Part shown: piece by piece, positions 7,924-16,065 of the stretch
Layout of the letters: each line of letters opens with the position of its first letter
Numbering within the stretch: the stretch's first letter is position 1
Origin: Azospirillum doebereinerae
Lineage (GTDB): Bacteria; Pseudomonadota; Alphaproteobacteria; Azospirillales; Azospirillaceae
Direction of reading: 5' to 3'
Assembly (NCBI RefSeq): GCF_003989665.1
Contig: NZ_RZIJ01000006.1
Span: forward strand, 62,001 to 126,000
Length of the DNA stretch: 64,000 nt
Notes under the pieces: model-generated
The model's database searches: none
Seen by the model: only the letters and a program-made list of their open reading frames with translations
What the model was told of the DNA's origin: nothing
Position numbers and translations under genes: made by a program

Positions 7924-9489
7924 TCAGCGCACGCCGGGCTTGGCGGGCGCGCCGCCGGTCTGGCGGAAGGCGTCGTGCAGGTAGGGCGACAGCGCCAGAC
8001 GCATGCCGCGCAGCCATTCGTGGATGATGATCAGCGAGCGCGACGCCACCGGCGGCGTCATGCCCAGCTTCACCAGATCCTCGCGGGTCATGGTGGCGAC
8101 CTGATCCAGCCGGTGGCCGGTCAGCCGCGCCCAAGCCGGGGCGGTGCAGGGGTTCATGGAGATGACGTGGACACCCTCGCGCTCGACCATCTCGGCCTTG
8201 CGGCGGGCGTACTGGCTGTCCTCCAACTGGCTGAACGGGCCGGAGAAGCCGTTCTCGACCAGCACGCGCTTGGCCTTCGGCGCGATGGCCGCGACCCGCT
8301 CCAGCGTCGCCATGCCGGTGGACAGCGAGGCCAGATCGACCGTGACCGGCACCATGAAGGTCAGCCGCTCGCCGTCGCCGACGTAATAGTCGAAGCCCGA
8401 GACCTCGGCCCAGTTGAAGAACCACTGGGAGATGTTGCCGCCGAAATCGTACAGCCGGCCGCCGCGCTGCAACTCCGGCCCGATCAGATCCCAGAACTCG
8501 TAGAAGCCGTCGCCCGACCCCATCATGTTCATGAAGTCCTGGGTGATGCGGCGGTGCTCGACCACCTCCGGGCCGAAGAGACGGGCAAGACGCTCGTTCA
8601 CCTCGTACTCGACGACCTTCAGTTGCAGTCCTTCCAACATGGCGGTCGCCATCAGGTGATGGGACAGCAGCGTCTTGCCGACGCCGCCGCGGTCATTGAG
8701 GACGAAGATCGTGCCCAGCATGCGATCGCCTTTCCAAGTAACGTTCGTTGTTTCGTCGTGAGAGACAGGTGCGCGGATGCTCTGCGATGCCGTGGGCGGC
8801 GGAGCCGTGGGCAGGGGGGAAGGCGGCGCCGACGGCTCGACGGCCGGCGGGATGTCTTCCAGGACGGCGGCCGGTGCCGGTGTGTCCTCCGGAGCCGGGG
8901 ACAGCGGGTCGAACGCCGGATGCGGATCGACGGCGGGCGTGGGAGCGGAGTCGGGAACCGGCTCCTCGACGGCAGCCGGAACGGGAGCGGCCGGAGCGGG
9001 GGCCGGCGGTTCGGGCGTGGGCTCGGCGGCCACGGGTTCCGCCGCAACCTCGACCGCAGTGTCGGTCTCCGGTTCCGCCACCGGTTCCATGGCGGCTTCG
9101 ACCGCCGGGACCGGAGCGGCCTCCGGGGCGGCGGGAGCCGCCTCGACCGGCTCGGCGTCCGCCGGACGGCGGGCGTCCAGCGCGGCCTGGTGCACGGCGG
9201 CCAGGGTTTCCGGCGCGGCGGCGGCCTCGCTTTCCTCCCCGCCCTCGCCACGGCCCTCGTTGCCGACCAGGAAGAAGGCGGACCGCAGCGTCACCGCCGA
9301 AATCGGCTGGTTGTCACGGGCGGTGACGCCCAGCTTGGCCAGCACGTCGGAGATCTCGGCCCAGGACAAGCCGCGCTCGCGCATCAGCCCGATGTCGCCG
9401 TAGCTCTCCCGGACCGCCTGCATGGCGCTGCGGTTGCCGGTCGGGCGATCGGCAAGGAGCCGTTCAAGTTCCGTGCGGTCGATCGTCAC
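7924..9489 (-). CDS. Fusion of a helix-turn-helix-like domain, a Pro/Ala/Glu linker and a ParA/MinD-like P-loop ATPase
   Basis: From the GTG at 9489 the protein has 521 residues in three parts. Residues 1-70 (RERGLSWAEISDVLAKLGV...VTLRSAFF) resemble the short DNA-binding domains seen in plasmid mobilisation and stability accessory proteins. Residues 75-255 are a low-complexity Pro/Ala/Glu linker. Residues 257-521 are a P-loop ATPase with NDRGGVGKT (265-273), a ParA-like Walker A in which the usual first lysine is arginine, and a likely Walker B in RLYDFGG. An internal ATG at 8721 (residue 257) has its own good SD (GGAAAGG), so the ATPase may also be made alone. An upstream in-frame ATG at 9618 exists but its peptide looks non-coding. 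Possible roles are partitioning or positioning of DNA or of a complex; no ParB-like gene is nearby. Confidence 0.72.
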   Translation of the reverse strand: MTIDRTELERLLADRPTGNRSAMQAVRESYGDIGLMRERGLSWAEISDVLAKLGVTARDNQPISAVTLRSAFFLVGNEGRGEGGEESEAAAAPETLAAVHQAALDARRPADAEPVEAAPAAPEAAPVPAVEAAMEPVAEPETDTAVEVAAEPVAAEPTPEPPAPAPAAPVPAAVEEPVPDSAPTPAVDPHPAFDPLSPAPEDTPAPAAVLEDIPPAVEPSAPPSPLPTAPPPTASQSIRAPVSHDETTNVTWKGDRMLGTIFVLNDRGGVGKTLLSHHLMATAMLEGLQLKVVEYEVNERLARLFGPEVVEHRRITQDFMNMMGSGDGFYEFWDLIGPELQRGGRLYDFGGNISQWFFNWAEVSGFDYYVGDGERLTFMVPVTVDLASLSTGMATLERVAAIAPKAKRVLVENGFSGPFSQLEDSQYARRKAEMVEREGVHVISMNPCTAPAWARLTGHRLDQVATMTREDLVKLGMTPPVASRSLIIIHEWLRGMRLALSPYLHDAFRQTGGAPAKPGVR

Positions 9490-9718
9490 TGTCGGGAATT
9501 CCGGCAAGGTAAGGAAGGCGGTCGGCGGGATGCCACGAAAGCGGTAGGCCGTAAGGAATCCGTTCCCCCGGCGCGGAAAAAATAGTACAAGCCGCCACAG
9601 CGCGCAAACGGTTTCCAACCGCCTCTAACGGCGGTAAAATATGGGACTTGCGGCGCGACGGGCGGCGGATTTCGACGTTGCCGCCGGTTTCAGGATCGAA
9701 CTCCAGGGTCAGGCCAGG

Positions 9719-10456
9719 ATGCCTCACGATTTCGGGTCTTTCGGGTCTCGCGACCGCCGTCCCGCAACGGGAAGCGGGTCCGGAATCGGCTTCCACGAAT
9801 TGCGGCAGGCCTGCGAGATCTCCACCCTCCGCGAGGATCTGGAGCGCCTGTCGCACGAGGCCGGCGCGTTGCGCGGCAGCGTGGAGGAGGCGGTGGAGGA
9901 GATCCGCGACCGTTTCGCGGCGCTCACCGCGCAGGAAATGACCGACGCGGCGGCGATGGCCCCGCTGCTGCAATTCGCGGTGAGCACCCTTCTGGACATC
10001 CGGGAGCAGACCCGGCGCCTGCACACACAGACCGGGCCGGTCGCCGACGACGAACGTTCCTCCTGGCTGGGGGCCGCCGACGCCCCGCGCGTTCGTCCGT
10101 CCAACCCGCCGCCATCCAACCCTCCACTGGCCAACCCTCCACTGGCCAACCCGCCGCCGGCCAACGCGGTGACGACGCCCTGCGCGCCCGCGCCGCTGCC
10201 TCCGCGCAACGAGCCTCCGCCCCTGCCGAAGGCGGCCCCGTTCCCGTCCGGGCCATCCCCGAAGGCGATGGAGCCGCTGGCACCTTCCCCGGTTCCGGCT
10301 CCCACGGGGGCCGCCGCGCCGCCGATGACCGCGTCCTGGCTGGCGTCCAGGCCCGCCCCGCCATCGCCGCCGCCCCGCGCGGCGGTGGTGCGCAGCGCGG
10401 GATCGCCGCCAACCCCACCCGGCGGCATCGATTGGCTCGGCCGCGCCGGGCGCTGA
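9719..10456 (+). CDS. Hypothetical protein with helical N-terminal domain and proline-rich repeat tail
   Basis: No known family is recognised. The 245-residue product has a charged helical region (about residues 24-100, with a heptad pattern LREDLERLSHEAGALRGSVEEAV) and a long Pro/Ala-rich tail with NPP-type repeats. There is no signal peptide or membrane segment. An in-frame ATG at 9641 would add 26 residues; neither start has a strong SD and the choice is uncertain. It is divergent from the ATPase-fusion gene, which also has a Pro/Ala-rich linker, so a shared promoter region and related function are plausible but unproven. Confidence 0.6.
   Translation: MPHDFGSFGSRDRRPATGSGSGIGFHELRQACEISTLREDLERLSHEAGALRGSVEEAVEEIRDRFAALTAQEMTDAAAMAPLLQFAVSTLLDIREQTRRLHTQTGPVADDERSSWLGAADAPRVRPSNPPPSNPPLANPPLANPPPANAVTTPCAPAPLPPRNEPPPLPKAAPFPSGPSPKAMEPLAPSPVPAPTGAAAPPMTASWLASRPAPPSPPPRAAVVRSAGSPPTPPGGIDWLGRAGR
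10101..10165 (+). repeat. In-gene tandem repeat encoding NPP-type motifs
   Basis: A 15-bp unit (CCAACCCTCCACTGG) is repeated exactly at 10116-10130 and 10131-10145, flanked by diverged copies. It encodes a run of SNPPP, SNPPL, LANPPL and ANPPP motifs in the proline-rich tail. Copy number may vary between strains. Confidence 0.8.
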
Positions 10457-10585
10457 GCCTTCCCGCACCGGACCGCGCTTGACCGTCGCGCGGCCTATGC
10501 CCGGCGACGCGCGCCGCCGCGCAAAAGCTCATATACGAAACGAATGCGCTTGCTATTTTGGGGAGGAGGTAATACGAATTAAGGC

Positions 10586-10627
10586 ATGGTAAATAGAATT
10601 TTACCAAAAAGCGCAACGATTGCCTGA
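10586..10627 (+). other. Possible 13-codon leader reading frame and hairpin upstream of the response regulator
   Basis: The space 10457-10638 is unusually AT-rich for this genome. It holds a GGAGGAGG stretch (10560-10567), a short ATG reading frame ending 11 bases before the response regulator start, and a 6-bp hairpin (GGTAAA/TTTACC) inside that frame. The SD is about 18 bases from this ATG, farther than usual, so translation is doubtful. Confidence 0.25.
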
Positions 10628-10638
10628 GGTCGGTCCCC

Positions 10639-11067
10639 ATGATGAAGGCCGATACCCTGATCAGACCAACCGCCGCTTCCCGGCCCCGCAGCGTGGGCCG
10701 GTCCCTAAGGCTTCTGGTGGTCGAGGACGAGGCGCTGTCGGCGGAAGCCGTGTGCATGGCCGTCGGCGACCTCGGTCACACGGTCTGCGGAACGGCGGCG
10801 ACGGAGGCCGAGGCGATCACCATCGCCGGCCGCGAGCGTCCGGACGTCGCGCTGATGGACGTGCGTCTGGCCGGCGGCGACGGCATCGCGGCGGCGCGGC
10901 GGCTCCACACCGATTACGGCATCCGCTCGATCTTCCTGTCCGGCTACGCCGATCACGGGATCATGGCGCGAATCACCGAGACCTATCCGTTGGGCGTGGT
11001 CCACAAGCCGTTTTCGCAGGGCCAGTTGAAGATCGCGCTGGATCTGGCGGCCCGTCGTCTGCGCTGA
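10639..11067 (+). CDS. Single-domain response regulator (receiver only)
   Basis: This 142-residue protein is a CheY-like receiver with an N-terminal extension of about 22 residues. The phosphoacceptor is D74 in ALMDVRLAGGDGI. The acidic pair is in VVEDE, the conserved Thr/Ser position is in FLSGYAD, and the lysine is in VHKPFS. There is no output domain, so it probably acts by protein-protein contact or in a phosphorelay. The sequence resembles the small receivers paired with HWE-type histidine kinases. No cognate kinase gene is adjacent. The start is the first of two ATG codons with GAGG upstream. Confidence 0.87.
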   Translation: MMKADTLIRPTAASRPRSVGRSLRLLVVEDEALSAEAVCMAVGDLGHTVCGTAATEAEAITIAGRERPDVALMDVRLAGGDGIAAARRLHTDYGIRSIFLSGYADHGIMARITETYPLGVVHKPFSQGQLKIALDLAARRLR

Positions 11068-11142
11068 GCGCCGGCTTCTGGGTTTTGTCGATCCATCGAC
11101 GTTACGCCGAAGGAATCCGTTTCCCGGCCGCCGTTCCTCTGC

Positions 11143-11164
11143 TATAAATGTTCTTGGAGTGTTC
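11143..11164 (+). promoter_or_regulatory. Promoter -10 with overlapping LexA (SOS) box upstream of the ssb-like gene
   Basis: TATAAA at 11143-11148 could be a -10 element, with a weak TTTCCC 17 bp upstream as -35. Directly next to it is GTTC-TTGGAGT-GTTC (11150-11164), an exact match to the alphaproteobacterial LexA motif GTTC-N7-GTTC. LexA bound here would block the promoter. The remaining leader (11165-11392) is about 230 nt long and contains a 9-bp stem (11170-11178/11190-11198) and a 14-bp palindrome (11313-11326). I see no gene in the rest of the 11068-11392 gap. Confidence 0.6.
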
Positions 11165-11392
11165 CTGTTCGGAGCGGCGGGGTGAGTGAGCCGCTCCGGT
11201 CGCGACGGGAGGATTCCATCGGCGGTTGACCCGCGCCCGCTCGCCGTGCTTCGGTGCGGCAACAAGGGCGGGGGTCGCGATGTTGCGCCGGCCCCCGCGA
11301 ACGGGAACCCTCGGCATCCGGATGCCCACCGCCGGGCATTCTCATGGGCTGGCATGGATGCCGGGACACTCGCGCTTACGGAGTATCGGGCG

Positions 11393-11872
11393 ATGAATGT
11401 TTGGACGTTTACGGGACGCTTGGGCGCCGACGGCGAGTTGCGTTCGACCCAGAGCGGCGAAAAGGTTTTGGGCTTCCGCGTCGCCAACGACGTCGGGTTT
11501 GGCGAGCGCAAGACGACCCAGTGGGTCGATTGCTCGATCTGGGGACGCCGCGCCGAGTCGCTGGCGCCGCACATGACCAAGGGCAAGGCCGTGGTCATCT
11601 CCGGCGAAGTGACGCTGCGCGAGTATGAGAAGCGCGACGGCACGCGCGGCGCCGGCCTGTCGGTGCGCGTGGCCGAGATCGACTTCACCGGCGGCAACCG
11701 CGAGGAAGGCGGCGGCAGCTTCGGGGGCGGCGGTGGCGGCTACGAGTCGCGCGGCGAGGCCCCCCGCGGCGGTGGTGGTGGCGGTTATGGTGGCGGTGCC
11801 GGCGGTGGTGGCCGCAGCGGCGGTGGCGCGCCGCCCCGTCACGAGGATCTGGACGACGAAATCCCGTTCTGA
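11393..11872 (+). CDS. ssb: Single-stranded DNA-binding protein, divergent paralogue
   Basis: The 159-residue product has an N-terminal OB fold (residues 1-105: MNVWTFTGRLGADGELRSTQ..., VDCSIWGRRAE, VVISGEV), a glycine-rich disordered linker (about 110-148) and the acidic tip DDEIPF that recruits DNA-repair partners in SSB proteins. The OB part is diverged from the usual proteobacterial SSB, so it is likely a second copy. The start at 11393 has GGAG 9 bases upstream. The frame is open upstream to about 11186 but that stretch has no SSB similarity. A LexA box in the upstream region suggests damage-inducible expression. Confidence 0.85.
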   Translation: MNVWTFTGRLGADGELRSTQSGEKVLGFRVANDVGFGERKTTQWVDCSIWGRRAESLAPHMTKGKAVVISGEVTLREYEKRDGTRGAGLSVRVAEIDFTGGNREEGGGSFGGGGGGYESRGEAPRGGGGGGYGGGAGGGGRSGGGAPPRHEDLDDEIPF

Positions 11873-11906
11873 TCCTGGAACGCGGTCTTTTCGGAGTGAC
11901 GTTGCG

Positions 11907-11942
11907 GCGGGCGCCGGATCATCGATCCGGCGCCCGCTTCGT
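11907..11942 (+). terminator. Intrinsic terminator after ssb
   Basis: A perfect 13-bp inverted repeat (11907-11919 and 11925-11937) with a 5-nt loop is followed by TTCGTTT, 34 bases after the ssb stop. Confidence 0.8.
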
Positions 11943-11958
11943 TTGGGACGTCCGGATG

Positions 11959-11989
11959 TTTCAAACGTTCCAAACGTTCCAAATGTTCA
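11959..11989. repeat. Short tandem repeat with 9-bp period upstream of the radical SAM gene
   Basis: Three near-identical units (TTCAAACG, TTCCAAACG, TTCCAAATG) are followed by TTCAC, which places GTTC motifs every 9 bases. It lies about 40-65 bases before the radical SAM start codon, where an operator could sit. Confidence 0.5.
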
Positions 11990-12025
11990 CTTTACGTTCC
12001 TTCCGGGCCGGCGTATTTTGGGCCC

Positions 12026-13102
12026 ATGGACGAAATCCAACGGCAACGGGTGAAGGGCAGGGGCGCCATCAGCAACGCGGTCTCGCGCTACGAGCGTGAA
12101 ACCCGCACGCTGATCGACGACGGCTGGTCGGAGAACGAGGTTCTGTCGGACCCGGTCCGCACCGTCGTCGCCTCGGCGTCGGCCCGGTCGATCATCGTCC
12201 GCAACAACTCGCCCGACATCCCCTTCGAGCAGTCGGTCAACCCCTACCAGGGCTGCGAGCACGCCTGCATCTACTGCTTCGCGCGGCCGACCCACGCCTA
12301 TCTCGGCCTGTCGCCGGGGCTGGATTTCGAGACGCGGCTGTTCGCCAAGCGCAACGCCGCCGACCTGCTGGCGAAGGAACTGCGCGCCAAACCCTACGTC
12401 TGCCGGCCGCTGGCGCTCGGCGCCAACACAGACCCCTACCAGCCCATCGAACGGACGGAGCGGATCACCCGCCAAATCCTGGAGGTCTGCCGCGACTTCC
12501 GCCAGCCGGTCACCGTCATCACCAAATCGGCTCTGGTGATGCGGGATCTCGACATTCTGGCGCCGATGGCCGCCGAGGGGCTGGCGTCGGTCGCCGTGTC
12601 GGTCACGACCCTCGACGGCGGTCTCGCCCGCACCATGGAACCGCGCGCGGCCTCGCCGTCCCGGCGTCTGGCGGCGATCCGCGCCTTGAGCGAGGCGGGG
12701 GTGCCGGTGGCCGTGCTCGCCAGCCCGATGATCCCGGCGCTGAACGACCACGAACTGGAGGCGATCCTGGAGGCCGGCGTCGCGGCGGGCGCCACGGCGG
12801 CCAGCTACATCCTGCTGCGCCTGCCGCTGGAGATCAAAGACCTGTTCGAGGAATGGCTGCGCGCCCATGCGCCCAACCGGGCCGAGCATGTCCTGAGTCT
12901 GGTGCGGCAGACGCGGGACGGCGCCCTGTACCGGGCGGATTTCGGAACCCGGATGAAGGGCACCGGTCCTTACGCGGAACTGCTGCGCGCCCGCTTCAAG
13001 ATCGCGGTCAAGCGGCTGGGGCTGGGCGCGCGCAGTTGGAATCTCGATTGCAGCCGTTTTCGGCCGCCGCCGGCCGTCGGCGATCAATTGAGCCTGCTGT
13101 AA
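12026..13102 (+). CDS. PA0069-type radical SAM protein (SplB-related)
   Basis: This 358-residue enzyme has the radical SAM cluster motif CEHACIYC (C77, C81, C84), which would hold a [4Fe-4S] cluster and generate the 5'-deoxyadenosyl radical. The surrounding sequence (SVNPYQGCEHACIYCFARPTHAYLGLSPGLDFE split over residues 70-105) matches the PA0069 family, related to spore photoproduct lyase but of unknown substrate. There is no upstream SD of note before the ATG at 12026. It converges on the lytic transglycosylase gene across a strong terminator. The SOS-type ssb next door makes a nucleic-acid role conceivable, but this is only contextual. Confidence 0.85.
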   Translation: MDEIQRQRVKGRGAISNAVSRYERETRTLIDDGWSENEVLSDPVRTVVASASARSIIVRNNSPDIPFEQSVNPYQGCEHACIYCFARPTHAYLGLSPGLDFETRLFAKRNAADLLAKELRAKPYVCRPLALGANTDPYQPIERTERITRQILEVCRDFRQPVTVITKSALVMRDLDILAPMAAEGLASVAVSVTTLDGGLARTMEPRAASPSRRLAAIRALSEAGVPVAVLASPMIPALNDHELEAILEAGVAAGATAASYILLRLPLEIKDLFEEWLRAHAPNRAEHVLSLVRQTRDGALYRADFGTRMKGTGPYAELLRARFKIAVKRLGLGARSWNLDCSRFRPPPAVGDQLSLL

Positions 13103-13105
13103 AAA

Positions 13106-13141
13106 GGAAAAGGGCGCGTCCCGTCGGACGCGCCCTTTTCC
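13106..13141. terminator. Bidirectional intrinsic terminator
   Basis: A perfect 16-bp stem (13106-13121 and 13126-13141) with a CGTC loop is flanked by A-rich and C/T-rich ends, between the convergent radical SAM and lytic transglycosylase genes. Confidence 0.9.
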
Positions 13142-13148
13142 CCCCGGA

Positions 13149-15125
13149 TCAACGCCGCAGGTCGCGGTCCAGGTTCAGCTCTCCCGCGCCCAGACGGGCA
13201 CGGTAGACGATGACCGCCTCCATGACCCGCTGCACGTAGTTGCGGGTCTCGTAGATCGGGATCAGTTCGATCCAGTCGACCACGTCGATGGCCTCGGTGC
13301 GCGGGTCGCCGTAGGTCTGGATCCACTGCCGCACCCGGCCCGGCCCGGCGTTGTAGCCGGCGATGGCCATCACGTAGGAGCCGTTGAAGCGGTCGATCAG
13401 CTCCGACAGATAGGCCGATCCCAGCGTCACGTTGTAGCCGGGATCGCTGGTCAGCCGCGCGTTGGTGTGCTTCAGCCCCAGCTTGCCCGCCACCGTCTGC
13501 GCCGTGGCCGGCATCAGCTGCATCAGCCCGCGCGCCCCGGCCGAGGAGACGATCCGAGTGTTGAAGGTGCTCTCCTGCCGGATGATCCCGTGCACCAGCG
13601 CCAGCTCCGGCGCGCTCGGCCGGGCGTCGATCATCGGGTAGCCGGCCTCGACCAAGAACACGTCGTTTTGCGCCGCGTCCTTGGCGGCGGCGACCGACAG
13701 GTCGCGGCGTCCCACCTCGCTTGCCAGCCGGGCGGCCAGGGTGTAGTCGGCCGGCTCTTTCGAGTCGAGGCTGATGCGCCGCAGGAAGGCGGTCACCCGC
13801 TCGTCGTCGCCCCCCTCGATCTCGGCCAGCAGCCGGGTCACGCGGACCACCTCGCGCCGGTCGAAGGCGGTGGAGGCGGCGTTCGAGACCACCGGCGGGC
13901 TGGGCAGGGTGACCTTGCCCCCGGCGAGGTGCCGGGCCGACAGCTGCCCGTAGAAGGTCGTGCCGTAGGGCGCCGCCTTGGCGTACCACTCCGTCGCCTG
14001 GGCGGTCTGGCCCAGCGCCTCGGCCGCGCGCCCGCACCAGTAGGCGCCGCGCGCCTTGCTGATCGGCGCGGTGACCGAGCGGTAGAGCTTGTTGAAATGG
14101 TTGAACGCCTCCGACGGCTGGTCGAGGAAGCGCAGGGCCAGGAAGCCGGCGAGGAACTCCGCCTCGGCGAGGCCGGAGCCGTCCTTCTGCCCATGCGCCT
14201 TCACCAGCCGGTAGGCGAGGTTGTAGTCCCCCCGCTCGATGGCGCGGCGGGCCAGCAGGTGCCGCTCGCTCCACCACGACTGCGGGCGGCCCATCTCGGC
14301 CGGGGCCTGGGTGATGATCTCCAGCGCCCCGGCGTCGTCGCCCTTGCGGCGGCGCCAGCGGGCGCGGTCGAACAGCAGGCCGGGGTCGTTGCGCAAGCTC
14401 GGCGCCACCCGCGCCACCGCCGCGTCGGCGTTGCCGTTGTCGGTGTCCAGCGCGATCCGCGCCTCGATCAGCGTGTCGTAGGCGTCGTCGAAGAAGGGCA
14501 GCATCCGGCGCACCGGCGCCTCCTGCCGCTCCCACAGCAGGCGGTCGATCCGCGCCTTGTGGTCCTGGGGGCGCAGGTAGGAGCGGTAGCGGACGAGGAA
14601 ATTGACCTCCTCGTCGGCGGTGAAGTTGCTCTCCACCCAGCGGGAGCGGATCAGCGGAGTCGCGCGCTCCGCACTGCCGGTGCCGATCAGCGTGTCGGCG
14701 TGCATCAGGAAGCCGTCGTTGGACAACGGCGGGAACTGACGGAACCACTCCAGCACCTCGGTCGGGTCGAGGCCGATCGGCATCGCCTTCTCGGCCTGGC
14801 GGCGCAGCTGCGCCTGGTTGGGCCAGTCGGGGTTCTCGCGGATGAAGGCCGCGATGTCGGCGAAGCCGCCGCCGCCCGGCGTCGCCAGCACCATCCAGCG
14901 GATCACCTTGGCGGGCAGCCGGTCCTGCGCCTGGGACGCGAGCTGCTGCGCCTCGTCGTAGCGCTCGTTGTCGGCCGCCTTGAAGGCCTGCCGGTAGAGC
15001 GCCAGATCCTGCGGGCCGAGCGCGCCGGCGAATGCGGCGACTGGAATGGAAAAGGCCAGCGAAACCGCCAGCAGGGCCGTCCGGGCGCTCTTGCCCAGGG
15101 CGGCGGGGAGGTCTAATGTGCGCAA
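13149..15125 (-). CDS. Soluble lytic murein transglycosylase (Slt-type)
   Basis: This 658-residue periplasmic enzyme cleaves peptidoglycan to 1,6-anhydro-muropeptides. It begins with a signal peptide (about residues 1-33), followed by a long helical superhelix of TPR-like repeats, and ends with the SLT catalytic domain. Catalytic E518 is in [10 protein letters not shown], followed by [16 protein letters not shown] and [15 protein letters not shown]. The best start is a TTG at 15125 with AAAAAGAG upstream; no ATG in frame precedes the signal peptide. It is divergent from dapA, whose start is 36 bases away, so promoters must overlap with coding sequence. Confidence 0.88.
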   Translation of the reverse strand: MRTLDLPAALGKSARTALLAVSLAFSIPVAAFAGALGPQDLALYRQAFKAADNERYDEAQQLASQAQDRLPAKVIRWMVLATPGGGGFADIAAFIRENPDWPNQAQLRRQAEKAMPIGLDPTEVLEWFRQFPPLSNDGFLMHADTLIGTGSAERATPLIRSRWVESNFTADEEVNFLVRYRSYLRPQDHKARIDRLLWERQEAPVRRMLPFFDDAYDTLIEARIALDTDNGNADAAVARVAPSLRNDPGLLFDRARWRRRKGDDAGALEIITQAPAEMGRPQSWWSERHLLARRAIERGDYNLAYRLVKAHGQKDGSGLAEAEFLAGFLALRFLDQPSEAFNHFNKLYRSVTAPISKARGAYWCGRAAEALGQTAQATEWYAKAAPYGTTFYGQLSARHLAGGKVTLPSPPVVSNAASTAFDRREVVRVTRLLAEIEGGDDERVTAFLRRISLDSKEPADYTLAARLASEVGRRDLSVAAAKDAAQNDVFLVEAGYPMIDARPSAPELALVHGIIRQESTFNTRIVSSAGARGLMQLMPATAQTVAGKLGLKHTNARLTSDPGYNVTLGSAYLSELIDRFNGSYVMAIAGYNAGPGRVRQWIQTYGDPRTEAIDVVDWIELIPIYETRNYVQRVMEAVIVYRARLGAGELNLDRDLRR

Positions 15126-15161
15126 CTCTTTTTTCCAAGCAGTCCGTCTGAGGAGGCAGCC

Positions 15162-16037
15162 ATGTTCCACGGTTCCATCGTCGCTCTCTTGACCCCCTTC
15201 AAGGGCGGGAAAGTGGACGAGGCCGCCTTCCAGTCCTTCGTGGAGTGGCATGTCGCCCAGGGCACCCATGGCCTGGTTCCCTGCGGCACCACCGGCGAAT
15301 CGCCGACCCTCTCCCACGACGAGCACAACCGCGTGGTCGAGCTGTGCATCGAGGCGGCCGGCGGCAAGGTGCCGGTCATGGCCGGCAGCGGATCCAACTC
15401 GACGGACGAGGCCATCGCGCTGACCCGCCACGCCAAGAAGGCGGGCGCCCAGGCGGCGCTCGTGGTCACGCCCTATTACAACAAGCCGTCTCAAGAGGGT
15501 CTGTACCAGCATTTCAAGGCGATCCATGACGCGGCGGATTTTCCGATCTTCATTTACAACATTCCGGGCCGCAGTGTCGTGGATATGTCTGTGGCCACGA
15601 TGGCCCGGCTGGCGAAGCTGCCGAACATCGTCGGCGTGAAGGACGCCACCGCCGACCTGACCCGCCCGACCCGCCTGTTGCAGGAGGTCGGCCCCGACTT
15701 CATCCAGCTGTCGGGCGAGGACGCCACCGCGCTGGGCTTCAACGCGCAGGGCGGGGTGGGCTGCATCTCGGTGACGGCCAACATCGCGCCGGCGCTCTGC
15801 TCGGCGATGCAGACCGCCTGGGCCGAGGGCGACCTGAAGGAGGCGTACCGCCTGCGCGACGTGCTGTCGCCGCTGCACGACGCCATGTTCGTGGAGACCA
15901 GCCCGGCTCCGGTGAAGTTCGCCGCCAGCCTGCTCGGCCTCGCCACCGACGAGGTCCGCCTGCCGCTGGTCACCGCTTCCGACGCCGCCCGCACCGCCGT
16001 GCGCGCGGCCATGAGCAAAGCCGGCCTGCTGTCCTGA
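15162..16037 (+). CDS. dapA: 4-hydroxy-tetrahydrodipicolinate synthase
   Basis: This 291-residue cytoplasmic enzyme condenses pyruvate with aspartate semialdehyde in lysine and diaminopimelate synthesis. The Schiff-base lysine K160 is in [10 protein letters not shown], catalytic Y132 in FIYNIPGR and T44 in CGTTGES, all as expected for DHDPS. The length is typical. A strong SD (GAGGAGG) precedes the ATG. The following gene, smpB, starts 28 bases later on the same strand; dapA-smpB adjacency is common in alphaproteobacteria. Confidence 0.95.
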   Translation: MFHGSIVALLTPFKGGKVDEAAFQSFVEWHVAQGTHGLVPCGTTGESPTLSHDEHNRVVELCIEAAGGKVPVMAGSGSNSTDEAIALTRHAKKAGAQAALVVTPYYNKPSQEGLYQHFKAIHDAADFPIFIYNIPGRSVVDMSVATMARLAKLPNIVGVKDATADLTRPTRLLQEVGPDFIQLSGEDATALGFNAQGGVGCISVTANIAPALCSAMQTAWAEGDLKEAYRLRDVLSPLHDAMFVETSPAPVKFAASLLGLATDEVRLPLVTASDAARTAVRAAMSKAGLLS

Positions 16038-16065
16038 GCGACGGCGGGCTGTCAAGGAGAACGCA

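Noticed and set aside
11186..11392. Upstream extension of the ssb reading frame from a GTG
   Set aside because: The added residues have no SSB or other similarity, while the ATG at 11393 begins exactly at the OB fold and has an SD. The region is better explained as a leader after the LexA-controlled promoter.
11959..11989. The GTTC repeats as a second LexA box
   Set aside because: The spacing is N5, not N7, so they do not fit the alphaproteobacterial SOS motif.
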